64,000 nt of DNA, taken from Chryseotalea sp. WA131a. Its GTDB lineage: Bacteria > Bacteroidota > Bacteroidia > Cytophagales > Cyclobacteriaceae. The notes below the pieces were generated by a model. It was not told the origin of the DNA. It was given only the letters and a program-made list of their open reading frames with translations, and did not search any database. The stretch is taken from positions 62,001 through 126,000 of the forward strand of contig CP073016.1 in the NCBI GenBank assembly GCA_025370075.1. The letters are read 5' to 3'. The position numbers were made by a program, and so were the translations under genes. Shown piece by piece: positions 1-7,737 of this stretch (its first letter is position 1; every line of letters starts with the position of its first letter).

Positions 1-2
1 CA

Positions 3-110
3 TCGGACATTTTTTTGGTATATAACCATAACAATAATCTCTTGCCAACCGATGGCCGTGCCAACGACCAAGCCTTGGTACTCAAGTTTACGTATTGGCT
101 TAACCTATAA
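3..110 (+). CDS. C-terminal end of an outer-membrane protein (DUF5916-like), truncated by the window edge
   Basis: Frame 3 is open from the left edge to a TAA at 108-110 and encodes about 35 residues. The last residues read LVLKFTYWLNL, almost the same as the C-terminus (IVLKFTYWLNL) of the DUF5916 protein at 11186-13411, and both carry a preceding SD(I/L)F(L/I)xY segment. This is the pattern of a terminal outer-membrane beta strand ending in an aromatic/hydrophobic tail. I infer a second DUF5916-type protein whose body lies to the left of the window. The resemblance rests on a short stretch, so the family call is moderate; the existence of the coding end is better supported than its name. 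Confidence 0.65.
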   Translation, partial: SDIFLVYNHNNNLLPTDGRANDQALVLKFTYWLNL

Positions 111-132
111 AATTTTTTCACCGTTTTATAAG

Positions 133-140
133 TACATTTG
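133..140 (+). promoter_or_regulatory. putative -7 box (TACATTTG) for the ferredoxin reductase gene
   Basis: TACATTTG matches the Bacteroidota -7 consensus TAnnTTTG and is followed by C. It lies 36 nt before the ATG at 176, giving a leader of about 30 nt. No clear TTG is seen 19-21 nt upstream, where the sequence is a T run, so the call rests on the -7 box alone. Confidence 0.35.
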
Positions 141-175
141 CGTTTTGATTTGTTATAGTACGATAAATTGTTTTT

Positions 176-1303
176 ATGGCGTTTGGACTGTTCCGCAAAA
201 GCGAAAAGAAAGAAGAGAAAAAAGGGGAGGGCAAAGAGGAATCTGGCTCTCATTATCATGAGTTGTTGGTTAAGAATATCATCCAAGAAACGAAGGATGC
301 CATTTCCATTGTGTTCGAGCAGCCTGTTGCCAAACTTCACTATAAATCAGGTCAATTTTTAACGCTCATTGTGCCTGTTCAAGGCAAAGAAGTGCGCAGA
401 GCCTATTCACTTTGCAGCTCACCTTTTATAGATGCTGATTTGGCCGTAAGCGTAAAGCGAGTTGAAAAAGGATTGATGTCAAATTGGTTACCCGATAATT
501 TGAAAGTGGGCGCCAAGGTAAAGGTGATGGAGCCGATGGGGCAATTCACCACCGAATTTGCGAAAGACAAAAAGCGCCACTTGGTGATGTTTGCGGGTGG
601 CTCAGGCATTACTCCGATGATGTCCATCATTAAAAGTTTGCTGACGCAAGAGCCAGATAGTATTTGTTCATTAATTTATTGCAACCGCGATATCGACAGC
701 ATCATTTTCAAAACGCAGTTTGAGCAACTGCAAACCCAGTACGAAGGTCGGTTGCACGTGATCCATATATTAGACAATGCCCCCATGAACTGGCAAGGCT
801 TGTCAGGATTGTTGAACAAAGAAATGTTGGTAAAACTTTTTGAGCGGATTCCTGATTGGGGATTGGACAAAACAACCTACCTGATGTGCGGCCCAGAGGG
901 CATGATGAAAAATGTGGACAGTCTATTGGCGGAACATCAAATCCCCAAAGAAAAAATTTTTAAAGAGAGCTTTGTAGCGGGTGTGTTGGATAAACCAAAG
1001 AAGGAAGACGAAAAAGGAACTGAAAAGAAAACGCGCGATGTTGTCATTCGTTATGATGGCAATGAACACACCATCGCTGTTCCGCACAATAAAACAATTT
1101 TAGAAACTGCTCTCGACCAAGGCATCGACTTGCCTTACTCGTGCCAAAGTGGCTTGTGTACCGCTTGCCGCGGAAAGGCATTGTCGGGCCAAGTGAAGTT
1201 GGATGAGGAAGAAGGTTTATCCAAAAGTGAACGTGCGGAAGGCTATGTGCTCACGTGCGTAGGCCACCCGATGACGGATGATGTAGTGATTGAGATTGGG
1301 TAA
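176..1303 (+). CDS. FAD/NAD(P)-binding oxidoreductase with C-terminal 2Fe-2S ferredoxin domain (PaaE/ferredoxin reductase type)
   Basis: A flavin reductase that would move electrons between NAD(P)H, FAD and a plant-type 2Fe-2S cluster. Visible in order: a Lys/Glu-rich N-terminus (residues 7-22), the FAD-binding motif RAYS at 75-78, the nucleotide-binding loop GGSGITP at 141-147, a CGPEGM motif near 240, and a ferredoxin domain with cluster cysteines 323, 328, 331 and 361 (C-x4-C-x2-C-x29-C). The order reductase then ferredoxin is that of PaaE of phenylacetyl-CoA epoxidase and of related class IB oxygenase reductases. No paa oxygenase genes lie nearby, so the partner is unknown and the PaaE name is not given. 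The first ATG in frame is used. The stop is 10 nt from the convergent ATPase gene. Confidence 0.85.
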   Translation: MAFGLFRKSEKKEEKKGEGKEESGSHYHELLVKNIIQETKDAISIVFEQPVAKLHYKSGQFLTLIVPVQGKEVRRAYSLCSSPFIDADLAVSVKRVEKGLMSNWLPDNLKVGAKVKVMEPMGQFTTEFAKDKKRHLVMFAGGSGITPMMSIIKSLLTQEPDSICSLIYCNRDIDSIIFKTQFEQLQTQYEGRLHVIHILDNAPMNWQGLSGLLNKEMLVKLFERIPDWGLDKTTYLMCGPEGMMKNVDSLLAEHQIPKEKIFKESFVAGVLDKPKKEDEKGTEKKTRDVVIRYDGNEHTIAVPHNKTILETALDQGIDLPYSCQSGLCTACRGKALSGQVKLDEEEGLSKSERAEGYVLTCVGHPMTDDVVIEIG

Positions 1304-1312
1304 TCTGGATTT

Positions 1313-2920
1313 TTAGCCTTTCCCTACTATTTCTTCTATTTTTTTCTTAAACCAGCTTGTTTGACTCAAAGTGGCTTTGCTTATGTTAAATTTTTCTAAG
1401 TACGTTTTATTAAATTTTTTCATGTCAAAAAACTTGTAAAAAGTTTCAAAATCCTCACTTTTAAGCGATTGAGTTATTTCATCTTCATTTTTAGACTTGA
1501 TTTCGTCAGTTTTAAACTCCTCATAATTATTTCTAGTTGCCTTCAAATTAAGTAATACGCTCTCGTACTTTCCTTCCTTATGTTTTCTAATTTCTTGGAT
1601 GTAAGCAGGTTTGTCAAAACTGTCTAGGTTAAGTTCAGCTATATTTTCAGGATGGTATAAGTAGTTTTCAAAATTGTAATAGTTAAGTATGTATAGATTT
1701 GGATAGAGATTTTTAAGTTTTTGAATTTCAGAACTCATCAAATAGTCCCTATCCCTTAGTGCATAGGAGTTTTTGTCTCTTTTTATTTGAAGAAAAACTT
1801 CCCGGGAACCGTCAAGCCCAACGAAGAGGCAGTCCTTTATATTCAATAGTTGATAATATTCATCATTTTGGTTTTCGCAAAATATTACCCTCTTGCCTTT
1901 CAAAATGTCGAATAGCAAGTTCTTAGGAACAGCTATTTCATATAACTCAAGACTTTCTTTAGATTGAGGAACAACAACTTGTGGCTCATCAAAGTTGAGT
2001 TGATCTAGGTCAATTACCGAAGCTTCTTTAGATTTCCTAGCGTAGTCAATGAAACCAAGGGCGTGAGATGCAGTCCACAGTTGAGAGTTGTGAGGAATCC
2101 ATTTGGTTACAATTTCATTTAGAAGATTGTATTGTAGCGATGTATTTAAATGACAATCCATTTCATCAATAAAAATTATTGTGTTTTCATAGAATTTCTT
2201 TCTTACAATAAAATTTAGCAAAAGAATAATTACCTGCTTTTCTCCATGACTTAAAAGTTCATAATTGATCTTGGACTGCCCTTTTTTAAAAATTAACTTA
2301 GCTGGTGAAGACGAGGTAGAATTTTCAAATTGGGCAATTTGAAGCTGGGTGGTTTGGTCACCACCAAAAATATTAATTAATGAATCATTTAATGGCTTAA
2401 TTAAATCCTGAAAAATCTTTAACACGTCAACTTGTTCTCCTCTAAAAACAGGTTCCCTAAGAGCCATGTCGATTTGATTAATGTAAAGATTAATGTCATT
2501 TAAAAACCGGACATCGTTATCAATATACGTGCTAGGACTATCGTTATCTGTCGATACAGAAGAAACATCAGATTGATTTGATATCCTCGGCACTATCCTA
2601 ATGCTACTTCTACCAATGAATCTTTTTACTAATTCCCTAGGACCAAATAGGGTCATATCTATCTTCCTAAGCTGTATACTATCAGAAAATTCAAGGAATA
2701 TGGTTGACTCTTTGCTAGGGTCTTTTCGATAATATGAATTCTCAGTTGGCACTCCCTTAAAAATTCCCTTAGAAAGCCAATCAAATCCATCGAAAATGCT
2801 GCTTTTCCCACTGCCATTGGCTCCAATAAGAAGAATCAATCTTGATGATTCTGGTATGCCGCTAATTGAGAGGTTAGTGAACCTCTTAAAGTTGATTATT
2901 TCTAGTTTTGAGATTTTCAT
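1313..2920 (-). CDS. ABC/AAA-type ATPase fused to a DUF4435 (TOPRIM-like) domain; candidate single-gene PARIS/OLD-like defence protein
   Basis: Seen: an SMC/ABC-like ATPase head with Walker A GANGSGKS at 33-40, signature LSHGEKQ at 223-229, Walker B TIIFIDEMD at 247-255 and an H-loop SH at 285-286. After residue 340 a second domain follows: IFCEN (Glu349), FVGLDGS (366-372), ALRDRDY (387-393) and YNFENYL (415-421), the pattern of DUF4435, a TOPRIM-like nuclease domain. Known: PARIS anti-phage defence combines an AriA ATPase with an AriB DUF4435 protein, and fused versions are described; OLD nucleases have the same ATPase-TOPRIM order. At 535 residues it is more compact than AriA plus AriB together. 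It stands alone, is clearly AT-richer than its neighbours and sits 10 nt from a convergent gene, suggesting acquisition. Defence activity is inference. Confidence 0.8.
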   Translation of the reverse strand: MKISKLEIINFKRFTNLSISGIPESSRLILLIGANGSGKSSIFDGFDWLSKGIFKGVPTENSYYRKDPSKESTIFLEFSDSIQLRKIDMTLFGPRELVKRFIGRSSIRIVPRISNQSDVSSVSTDNDSPSTYIDNDVRFLNDINLYINQIDMALREPVFRGEQVDVLKIFQDLIKPLNDSLINIFGGDQTTQLQIAQFENSTSSSPAKLIFKKGQSKINYELLSHGEKQVIILLLNFIVRKKFYENTIIFIDEMDCHLNTSLQYNLLNEIVTKWIPHNSQLWTASHALGFIDYARKSKEASVIDLDQLNFDEPQVVVPQSKESLELYEIAVPKNLLFDILKGKRVIFCENQNDEYYQLLNIKDCLFVGLDGSREVFLQIKRDKNSYALRDRDYLMSSEIQKLKNLYPNLYILNYYNFENYLYHPENIAELNLDSFDKPAYIQEIRKHKEGKYESVLLNLKATRNNYEEFKTDEIKSKNEDEITQSLKSEDFETFYKFFDMKKFNKTYLEKFNISKATLSQTSWFKKKIEEIVGKG

Positions 2921-2946
2921 TCCGTAAAGTTAGCTAATTTGGAATT

Positions 2947-4440
2947 CTAACGAGCCTTCTCCTTCACAAACTCCATACCCTCAAAATTTAATTTTTCAAT
3001 CTCCCCTGTTGCATTCAAACTAAATAATGCGACCGCTTTTCCGTACCAACCTTTTTCATAATCACCACGGAAGACATCGAAATGCCAGTGCTGGACTGTG
3101 GCCGTCAAAAAATTGTTGGTGGTGATTTTTAGACTTCCATCCACGATTCTCACTTCAGCTTCTCCATAGAGTTTATCTGTGTATTTGCCTTCGTAGGATG
3201 ATAGCGGTAAAGATAGTTTTGTGTTGGCCACACGCTTCGCTTCAAAATCTTTTTCTGCTTTCTCACCTTGGGCTTTTAAGTCACTATACAATTTCAAAAA
3301 CTCTTTGCTCCAATCGCGGTTGCCACCAAGCGCAAACAAGTCAAAAGTTTTATAGACCAATGCATGGCGCACTTCGGCATGATCGTAGTTGCCAAAAAAA
3401 TAAACACCCAATTTGGCATCAGGCAGTTGAGCATGAATGGCTACTTCACCCGCCAAACTTCCGGTGTGGTAATTAATTTTCTTTCCTTTGTAATCGTGCT
3501 GAAACCACCCCAATCCATAGGTCGTCCAATTGGGTTTTATCAATTGCATGGTGGGGTAAAACTGTGAAGCGGGTACAATGGTTTGAGGTCTAAGCATTTC
3601 CGCCCATGTGTTGGGTTTTAACAAACGGCCACCAGCATATTTGCTGCTATCAATCATCGACTGCATCCATAAACTGATATCGTCAATACATGAATAAATA
3701 CTTCCGGCCGCGCCCACTTTGTCGGCACTGGTGGGTGTGATGGCGCGAATGGCATTGTTGTAAAAATAATGTGGTTTCGATTGATTGACTTCTTTTACGT
3801 TCGCTAGCAGAGAAAAAGTGCGGTTCATTTTTAATGGATTGAAAATCCGCTCAACAATGAATTGTTCCCACTTTTGGCCGGAAACTTTTTCAATCACCTT
3901 ACCCGCAACCACATAGAAAATGTTTTGGTAAATAAAGCTAGAGCGGAGCGAGTAACTTGGCTCGACTAACTCCATTTTCTTCAGAATTTCCTCAGATGAA
4001 ATATCCATCACGCTCCACAAAAAGTCAGCATTGCCCACGCCACTGTTGTGGATGAACAAATCCCGAATTTTCAATTCACGCGTTGCGTGTATGTCATAGA
4101 GTTTAAAATCGGGAAGGTATTTTGTTACGGGATCATTCCAATTTACTTTTCCTTCATCTACTAACATGCCCATGCATACAGCTGTCATCGCTTTGGTGGT
4201 GGATCCGCAACCAAAAATGGTTTGCGTATCAACTAAATTAGTTGTCCCGATTTCACGCACACCATACCCTTTCTTAAAAATGATTTTTCCGTCTTTCACT
4301 ACCGCTACGGCCAATCCCGGTACTTGCCATTCTTTGCGGGCATTTTCCACATAGGTGTCAAATTCTTTGAGTTGTTTGGTAAGGTCTTGGCCAAAACCAA
4401 TGTTTGCGTTGAGGAGAAGGAGTAGAAAAATCTTTTTCAT
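2947..4440 (-). CDS. Secreted serine hydrolase, beta-lactamase class C / PBP4 family, with C-terminal DUF3471-like domain
   Basis: N-terminal signal peptide (MKKIFLLLLL...GFGQ, about 18 residues) followed by a beta-lactamase class C fold. Catalytic motifs are visible: S80-T-T-K83, Y171-Q-N173 and H325-T-G327, the last replacing the KTG of true beta-lactamases. The final 110 or so residues (after about 385) form a small beta-rich domain like DUF3471, common in family S12 esterases and D-aminopeptidases. The substrate cannot be told from sequence; an ester or D-amino-acid peptide is more likely than a beta-lactam. It lies 28 nt downstream of a second serine hydrolase (4469-5566) on the same strand, and the two may be co-transcribed. 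Confidence 0.82.
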   Translation of the reverse strand: MKKIFLLLLLNANIGFGQDLTKQLKEFDTYVENARKEWQVPGLAVAVVKDGKIIFKKGYGVREIGTTNLVDTQTIFGCGSTTKAMTAVCMGMLVDEGKVNWNDPVTKYLPDFKLYDIHATRELKIRDLFIHNSGVGNADFLWSVMDISSEEILKKMELVEPSYSLRSSFIYQNIFYVVAGKVIEKVSGQKWEQFIVERIFNPLKMNRTFSLLANVKEVNQSKPHYFYNNAIRAITPTSADKVGAAGSIYSCIDDISLWMQSMIDSSKYAGGRLLKPNTWAEMLRPQTIVPASQFYPTMQLIKPNWTTYGLGWFQHDYKGKKINYHTGSLAGEVAIHAQLPDAKLGVYFFGNYDHAEVRHALVYKTFDLFALGGNRDWSKEFLKLYSDLKAQGEKAEKDFEAKRVANTKLSLPLSSYEGKYTDKLYGEAEVRIVDGSLKITTNNFLTATVQHWHFDVFRGDYEKGWYGKAVALFSLNATGEIEKLNFEGMEFVKEKAR

Positions 4441-4468
4441 ATGTTTCTTAGTAACTTAATGGTAAAAA

Positions 4469-5566
4469 TTATTCCATCCAATTATACTTCTTTAACGAAG
4501 CTAAAACTTTCTTTCTTAAATCCATGATGGGTTCTGGTCGGTTGCAAAGCAGAACATAAATTATTTCCTTTTCTGGGATGCTTACATAATCGCTGCTGAA
4601 TCCCCCTTGCGAACCTGTGTGTGATACAATTTTTACAGAATCACTAGGCTGCGACAAAAACCAACTGAAGCCAATGAACGGTGGCTCTTTCGATTTCCAG
4701 TTTTCATAAGCGGTGATGGTGCGTGAGCGTTCGATCGTTTCTTTTTTCAAGAATACCGATTTGCGCAACGCGATTTCATACTTGGCCAATTCTTCTACCG
4801 AACTCCACACTCCGCCATTGCCAGAAGCGGCAAAAGTAGGCTCTTCACCATAATCTAGTTCTTTCCACTGACCATCTTTGTTGACATAAGCATGCGATAC
4901 ACCCTTGTCGGGGAACGAACTATCGGTAATCAAGCTATTAACTATGCCCGCGGGTTTGAATATTTTTTCAGCAATGACCGATTGCCATTTTTTGCCTTTT
5001 ATTTTTTCGATGATTAATGCTAGGCCATTGAAGGCGGGATTTGAATACTCAAACTGAGAACCGGGCTCAAATAGCAGTGAATCATTCTGTTTGATAGGGG
5101 CAAAGTTCTCTTCATCTTTGGCTGTAATCAAAAATTCCTCACTCAGCAACTTCCACCGATTATCGGGTAAACCCGAAGTGTGCGTAAGCAAATGATGAAT
5201 CTGTACTTTTTGGGCAATGGACTTGTTTTTAAAATCAGGGAAATATTTACCCAAACTATCCAGCAATGAAAGTTTCCCTTCATCTACCAATTGTAAAATC
5301 GCATTCGATACAAAGGTTTTGGAAATAGAGCCGGTATTGAAAAGTGTTTGGGTGGTGATTTTTTCTTTTGTGTTTAAATCGGCCAAGCCGTATCCTTTTG
5401 AGAAGATGATTTTTTCTCCTTTCATGATGAGAATGGCGCTACCGGGTTCGGTTTCTTTAAACTCTTCGCTAAAGAGCAAATCAACTTCTTTGGCGAGTTT
5501 GCTTTCTGGTTTTGGTTGGCAACAAAATAGAAGCATTGTAATGACTAACGGAAGTACTATTTTCAT
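4469..5566 (-). CDS. Lipoprotein serine hydrolase, beta-lactamase class C family
   Basis: 365 residues with a short lipoprotein signal (hydrophobic stretch ending LLFCC, Cys15/16) and the class C beta-lactamase fold: nucleophile motif S80-I-S-K83, Y174-S-N176 and H316-T-G318. It lacks the extra C-terminal domain of its downstream neighbour at 2947-4440. The LFNTGSISK and HTSGLPDN segments are typical of S12-family esterases and peptidases of Bacteroidota. It probably acts at the outer or inner membrane facing the periplasm. Substrate unknown. It precedes the other hydrolase by 28 nt and follows a methyltransferase gene by 34 nt, so a leftward transcription unit is plausible. Confidence 0.82.
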   Translation of the reverse strand: MKIVLPLVITMLLFCCQPKPESKLAKEVDLLFSEEFKETEPGSAILIMKGEKIIFSKGYGLADLNTKEKITTQTLFNTGSISKTFVSNAILQLVDEGKLSLLDSLGKYFPDFKNKSIAQKVQIHHLLTHTSGLPDNRWKLLSEEFLITAKDEENFAPIKQNDSLLFEPGSQFEYSNPAFNGLALIIEKIKGKKWQSVIAEKIFKPAGIVNSLITDSSFPDKGVSHAYVNKDGQWKELDYGEEPTFAASGNGGVWSSVEELAKYEIALRKSVFLKKETIERSRTITAYENWKSKEPPFIGFSWFLSQPSDSVKIVSHTGSQGGFSSDYVSIPEKEIIYVLLCNRPEPIMDLRKKVLASLKKYNWME

Positions 5567-5600
5567 GATATTGAAGTAATTTATTTGACCTCTTTTCCAT

Positions 5601-6281
5601 TCATTTTTTTACACCCACTAACTTTACCAACCGATTTTGCTTTAATCCGTAATCTGCAATCCCTATCTCTTCTGAATAACGAACAATGGATAACCCACCA
5701 GCTTTTAGTATTATCTTTTTAACAGAATTTGAGATGCATCCAAAATCGGGACGGTTAATTTGCAGCCCAGCCTCTCGATGGAAAAACTCGAATACAAAAA
5801 TACCTCTAGGTTTTAGGGACATTATGATTTTCTGAATCCTTTTCTCATCGTCTAAACACCCTTCATAAACATGCACAATCAAATCCCATTTGTTTACACC
5901 AAACTGAAATTGTTCTATTGGAATAAGTTCTGTAGCAATATTTATTTTTTCTTCTTTCGCTCTAGTGTTCGCAAAATCAACGGCTTCATTTGCAATGTCA
6001 ATTCCGGTAACATCCCATCCCACCTTTGCCAAGTAAATGGTATTTCTACCTTGTCCCATGCCTAGGTCAAGCGCCTTGCCTGGTCTTTTCCCTTTTATTG
6101 ATTCGACTAAAAGCTGATTCGGATTTTTATTGAATTTATAAGCGGTATCTTTTGTCAACGACCTGTTCCAGCGAATTCTTTCTCGTTCGAGTTGAGTAGA
6201 ATCAATTTGTTCAACTTGAGCATAACCACTTTTGCTCAGCAGAAGTAGGAATAGATAAAATAGACACTTTCTAATCTCCAT
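5601..6281 (-). CDS. Class I SAM-dependent methyltransferase with an N-terminal signal peptide
   Basis: Residues 1-21 are a classic signal peptide (charged start, LFLLLLS core, cleavage after GYA/Q). The mature part is a Rossmann methyltransferase: ALDLGMGQGRNTIYLA (SAM motif I), VTGIDIA (motif II acidic residue), WDLIVHVYE (motif IV) and LKPRGIFVFEFF (motif V), similar to TehB-type or UbiE-type enzymes. Its start overlaps the stop of the small membrane protein gene upstream by one base (TAATG), indicating translational coupling. The odd point is an exported enzyme that needs SAM, which is normally absent from the periplasm; the hydrophobic segment may instead anchor it. Substrate unknown. 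Confidence 0.75.
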   Translation of the reverse strand: MEIRKCLFYLFLLLLSKSGYAQVEQIDSTQLERERIRWNRSLTKDTAYKFNKNPNQLLVESIKGKRPGKALDLGMGQGRNTIYLAKVGWDVTGIDIANEAVDFANTRAKEEKINIATELIPIEQFQFGVNKWDLIVHVYEGCLDDEKRIQKIIMSLKPRGIFVFEFFHREAGLQINRPDFGCISNSVKKIILKAGGLSIVRYSEEIGIADYGLKQNRLVKLVGVKK

Positions 6282-6526
6282 TAGTCTTTTGGTTTCCCAT
6301 TTCGCAATAATGAACTAATCGCAATTACCACCCATACCGAATTGATAAATGTAAAGGGGTATGCTTCTTTGTAAACACTATTGATGATGAGCAAGATTCC
6401 ACCAATCAAGTTTATTAATTGAAAAGGTAGTGAATCTGATTTTATTTTTTGATAACTGTTGAGAGCGTAAGCACCAATCACTAGGACTGAGCCAATCCAA
6501 CCAATTGTTTCTATTAGAAGTTTCAT
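6281..6526 (-). CDS. Small integral membrane protein, CBU_0592-like family
   Basis: About 81 residues with three hydrophobic segments (IGWIGSVLVIGAYAL; LINLIGGILLIINSV; FTFINSVWVVIAISSLL), the layout of the CBU_0592-like small membrane proteins of unknown function. The frame stays open 29 codons further upstream, but that extension translates a low-complexity intergenic repeat (GTRNRQL repeated), so I place the start at the ATG at 6526 (MKLLIET). Its stop overlaps the start of the methyltransferase gene at 6281. Function unknown. Confidence 0.72.
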   Translation of the reverse strand: MKLLIETIGWIGSVLVIGAYALNSYQKIKSDSLPFQLINLIGGILLIINSVYKEAYPFTFINSVWVVIAISSLLRNGKPKD

Positions 6527-6530
6527 GTTT

Positions 6531-6622
6531 TTAGTTCCTAGTTGCCTGTTCCTTGTTCCTAGTTGCCTGTTCCTTGTTCCTAGTTCTTGTTTCCCGTAAC
6601 CAGCAAACGGCAACTGGTAACC
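6531..6622. repeat. Low-complexity word-repeat tract, 22-bp tandem unit
   Basis: A 22-bp unit beginning CTAGTTGCCTGTTCCTTGTT occurs twice with a partial third copy, then a diverged stretch with GTAACCAGCAA and CAACTGGTAACC. It belongs to the dispersed word-repeat family of this window and lies between two leftward genes. Confidence 0.75.
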
Positions 6623-6626
6623 GATT

Positions 6627-7631
6627 TCAATCCCTTAACTTTATTTTCAGCACCAACATGTCATTGGTAACGAACAGCGTCTTTCCATCAGCAGTAAGCG
6701 CGCAGTTGCTGGTCGCCTCTTCCAATTTTATTTTACCAAGCAGTTTTCCATCTCCACTAAAAATCCAAATACCACCCGGGCCAGTCGCAAAAATGTTTCC
6801 TTGCGCATCTACTTTCAAGCCATCAGGCAATCCTTTTTCTGTTTTGGCTTGCTCGGTGGCGTCCCACACAATTTTTCCACTGGTAATTTTTAACGAATCG
6901 TTGATGGAGTATTCATACCAACGTGCCTTTTCTGAATCTGAATTGGCGACATACATTTTTTTTCCATTTGGTGAAAAGCCGATGCCATTCGGGCGAGTCA
7001 AGGAATCAATCATTAACTGTACTTGGCCTTCGGCAGGAATGCGGTACATACCTTGAAAGGGTAATTCTTTTTTCGGGTCATCCATCTGTTTTTCCAAGCC
7101 ATAAGCAGGGTCGGTAAAATAAATGTCGTAATTGTGGAATACTAAGTCGTTGGGACTGTTGAATCTTTTTCCATTGTATGTATCGGAAATAGTAGTGAAA
7201 TCAGAAGCAGGTTCAGCAAGCGAAGTGTTCATCATGGCGATGCGCCTATCGCCATGCTGGCACAAGAGCAAATTGCCCTCGACATCCAACGTCAATCCAT
7301 TCGAACCAGGTTCCCCACCGCGTGGTGCTTCTCCCGTGTAGCCGCTGGGTGTTAAATAAATCGAAGAGCCTTTTTCTTCCGTCCATTGATAGATGGTATT
7401 GGTGGGCACATCCGAGAACAATAATTTTTTGTCTCCTTCCAGCCAAAGTGCACCTTCCGTCCATTCGTAACCGCTGGCGATGACAGAAACGGTCAGTTGG
7501 TTTCCCACAATCGCATTTAATGCTGGGTCAAGCTTTTCTACGGAAACAGTTAGGCTGGTTTGTTGGGTTTCTTTTTTAGAGCCACACGCGATGGCAAGAG
7601 CAATGAAAAGAATTAATAATACTTTTTTCAT
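6627..7631 (-). CDS. SMP-30/gluconolactonase/LRE-family lipoprotein
   Basis: A six-bladed beta-propeller protein of the SMP-30/gluconolactonase family. Visible family signatures: EWTEGALWL near the mature N-terminus, GEPGSNGLTLDVEGNLLLCQHGDRR, FNSPNDLVFH, YFTDPAYGLE and RPNGIGFSPNGK, including the metal-binding Glu, Asn and Asp positions. The start is placed at 7631 (MKKVLLILFIALAIAC) because it gives a lipoprotein signal with the lipobox AIAC; the 14 codons upstream have no such logic. The enzyme probably hydrolyses a sugar lactone or lactone-like ester in the periplasm or at the outer membrane; the true substrate is unknown. Confidence 0.85.
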   Translation of the reverse strand: MKKVLLILFIALAIACGSKKETQQTSLTVSVEKLDPALNAIVGNQLTVSVIASGYEWTEGALWLEGDKKLLFSDVPTNTIYQWTEEKGSSIYLTPSGYTGEAPRGGEPGSNGLTLDVEGNLLLCQHGDRRIAMMNTSLAEPASDFTTISDTYNGKRFNSPNDLVFHNYDIYFTDPAYGLEKQMDDPKKELPFQGMYRIPAEGQVQLMIDSLTRPNGIGFSPNGKKMYVANSDSEKARWYEYSINDSLKITSGKIVWDATEQAKTEKGLPDGLKVDAQGNIFATGPGGIWIFSGDGKLLGKIKLEEATSNCALTADGKTLFVTNDMLVLKIKLRD

Positions 7632-7667
7632 TTTGGTGGAGTTAGGTTGGAACTGTTGAATACTTAC

Positions 7668-7702
7668 GGTCAATTACCAGCAACCAGTATCAAGTATCCA
7701 TC
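7668..7702. repeat. Word-repeat tract between divergent genes
   Basis: Contains ACCAGCAACCAGTATCAAGT, matching the words of the tracts at 6531-6622 and 30340-30376. It sits in the gap between the SMP-30-like and M3 peptidase genes. Confidence 0.5.
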
Positions 7703-7737
7703 ATCTCTATTATCTTTCGCCTTTAAATATACAAAAC

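Noticed and set aside
176..1303. Naming the first reductase paaE/paaK
   Set aside because: The domain order fits, but no phenylacetyl-CoA epoxidase genes are in the window, so a specific pathway name is not supported.
6531..6622. Tandem 22-bp units as a CRISPR array
   Set aside because: Units are contiguous with no unique spacers, only two and a half copies are present, and no cas gene is nearby. They fit the word-repeat family.
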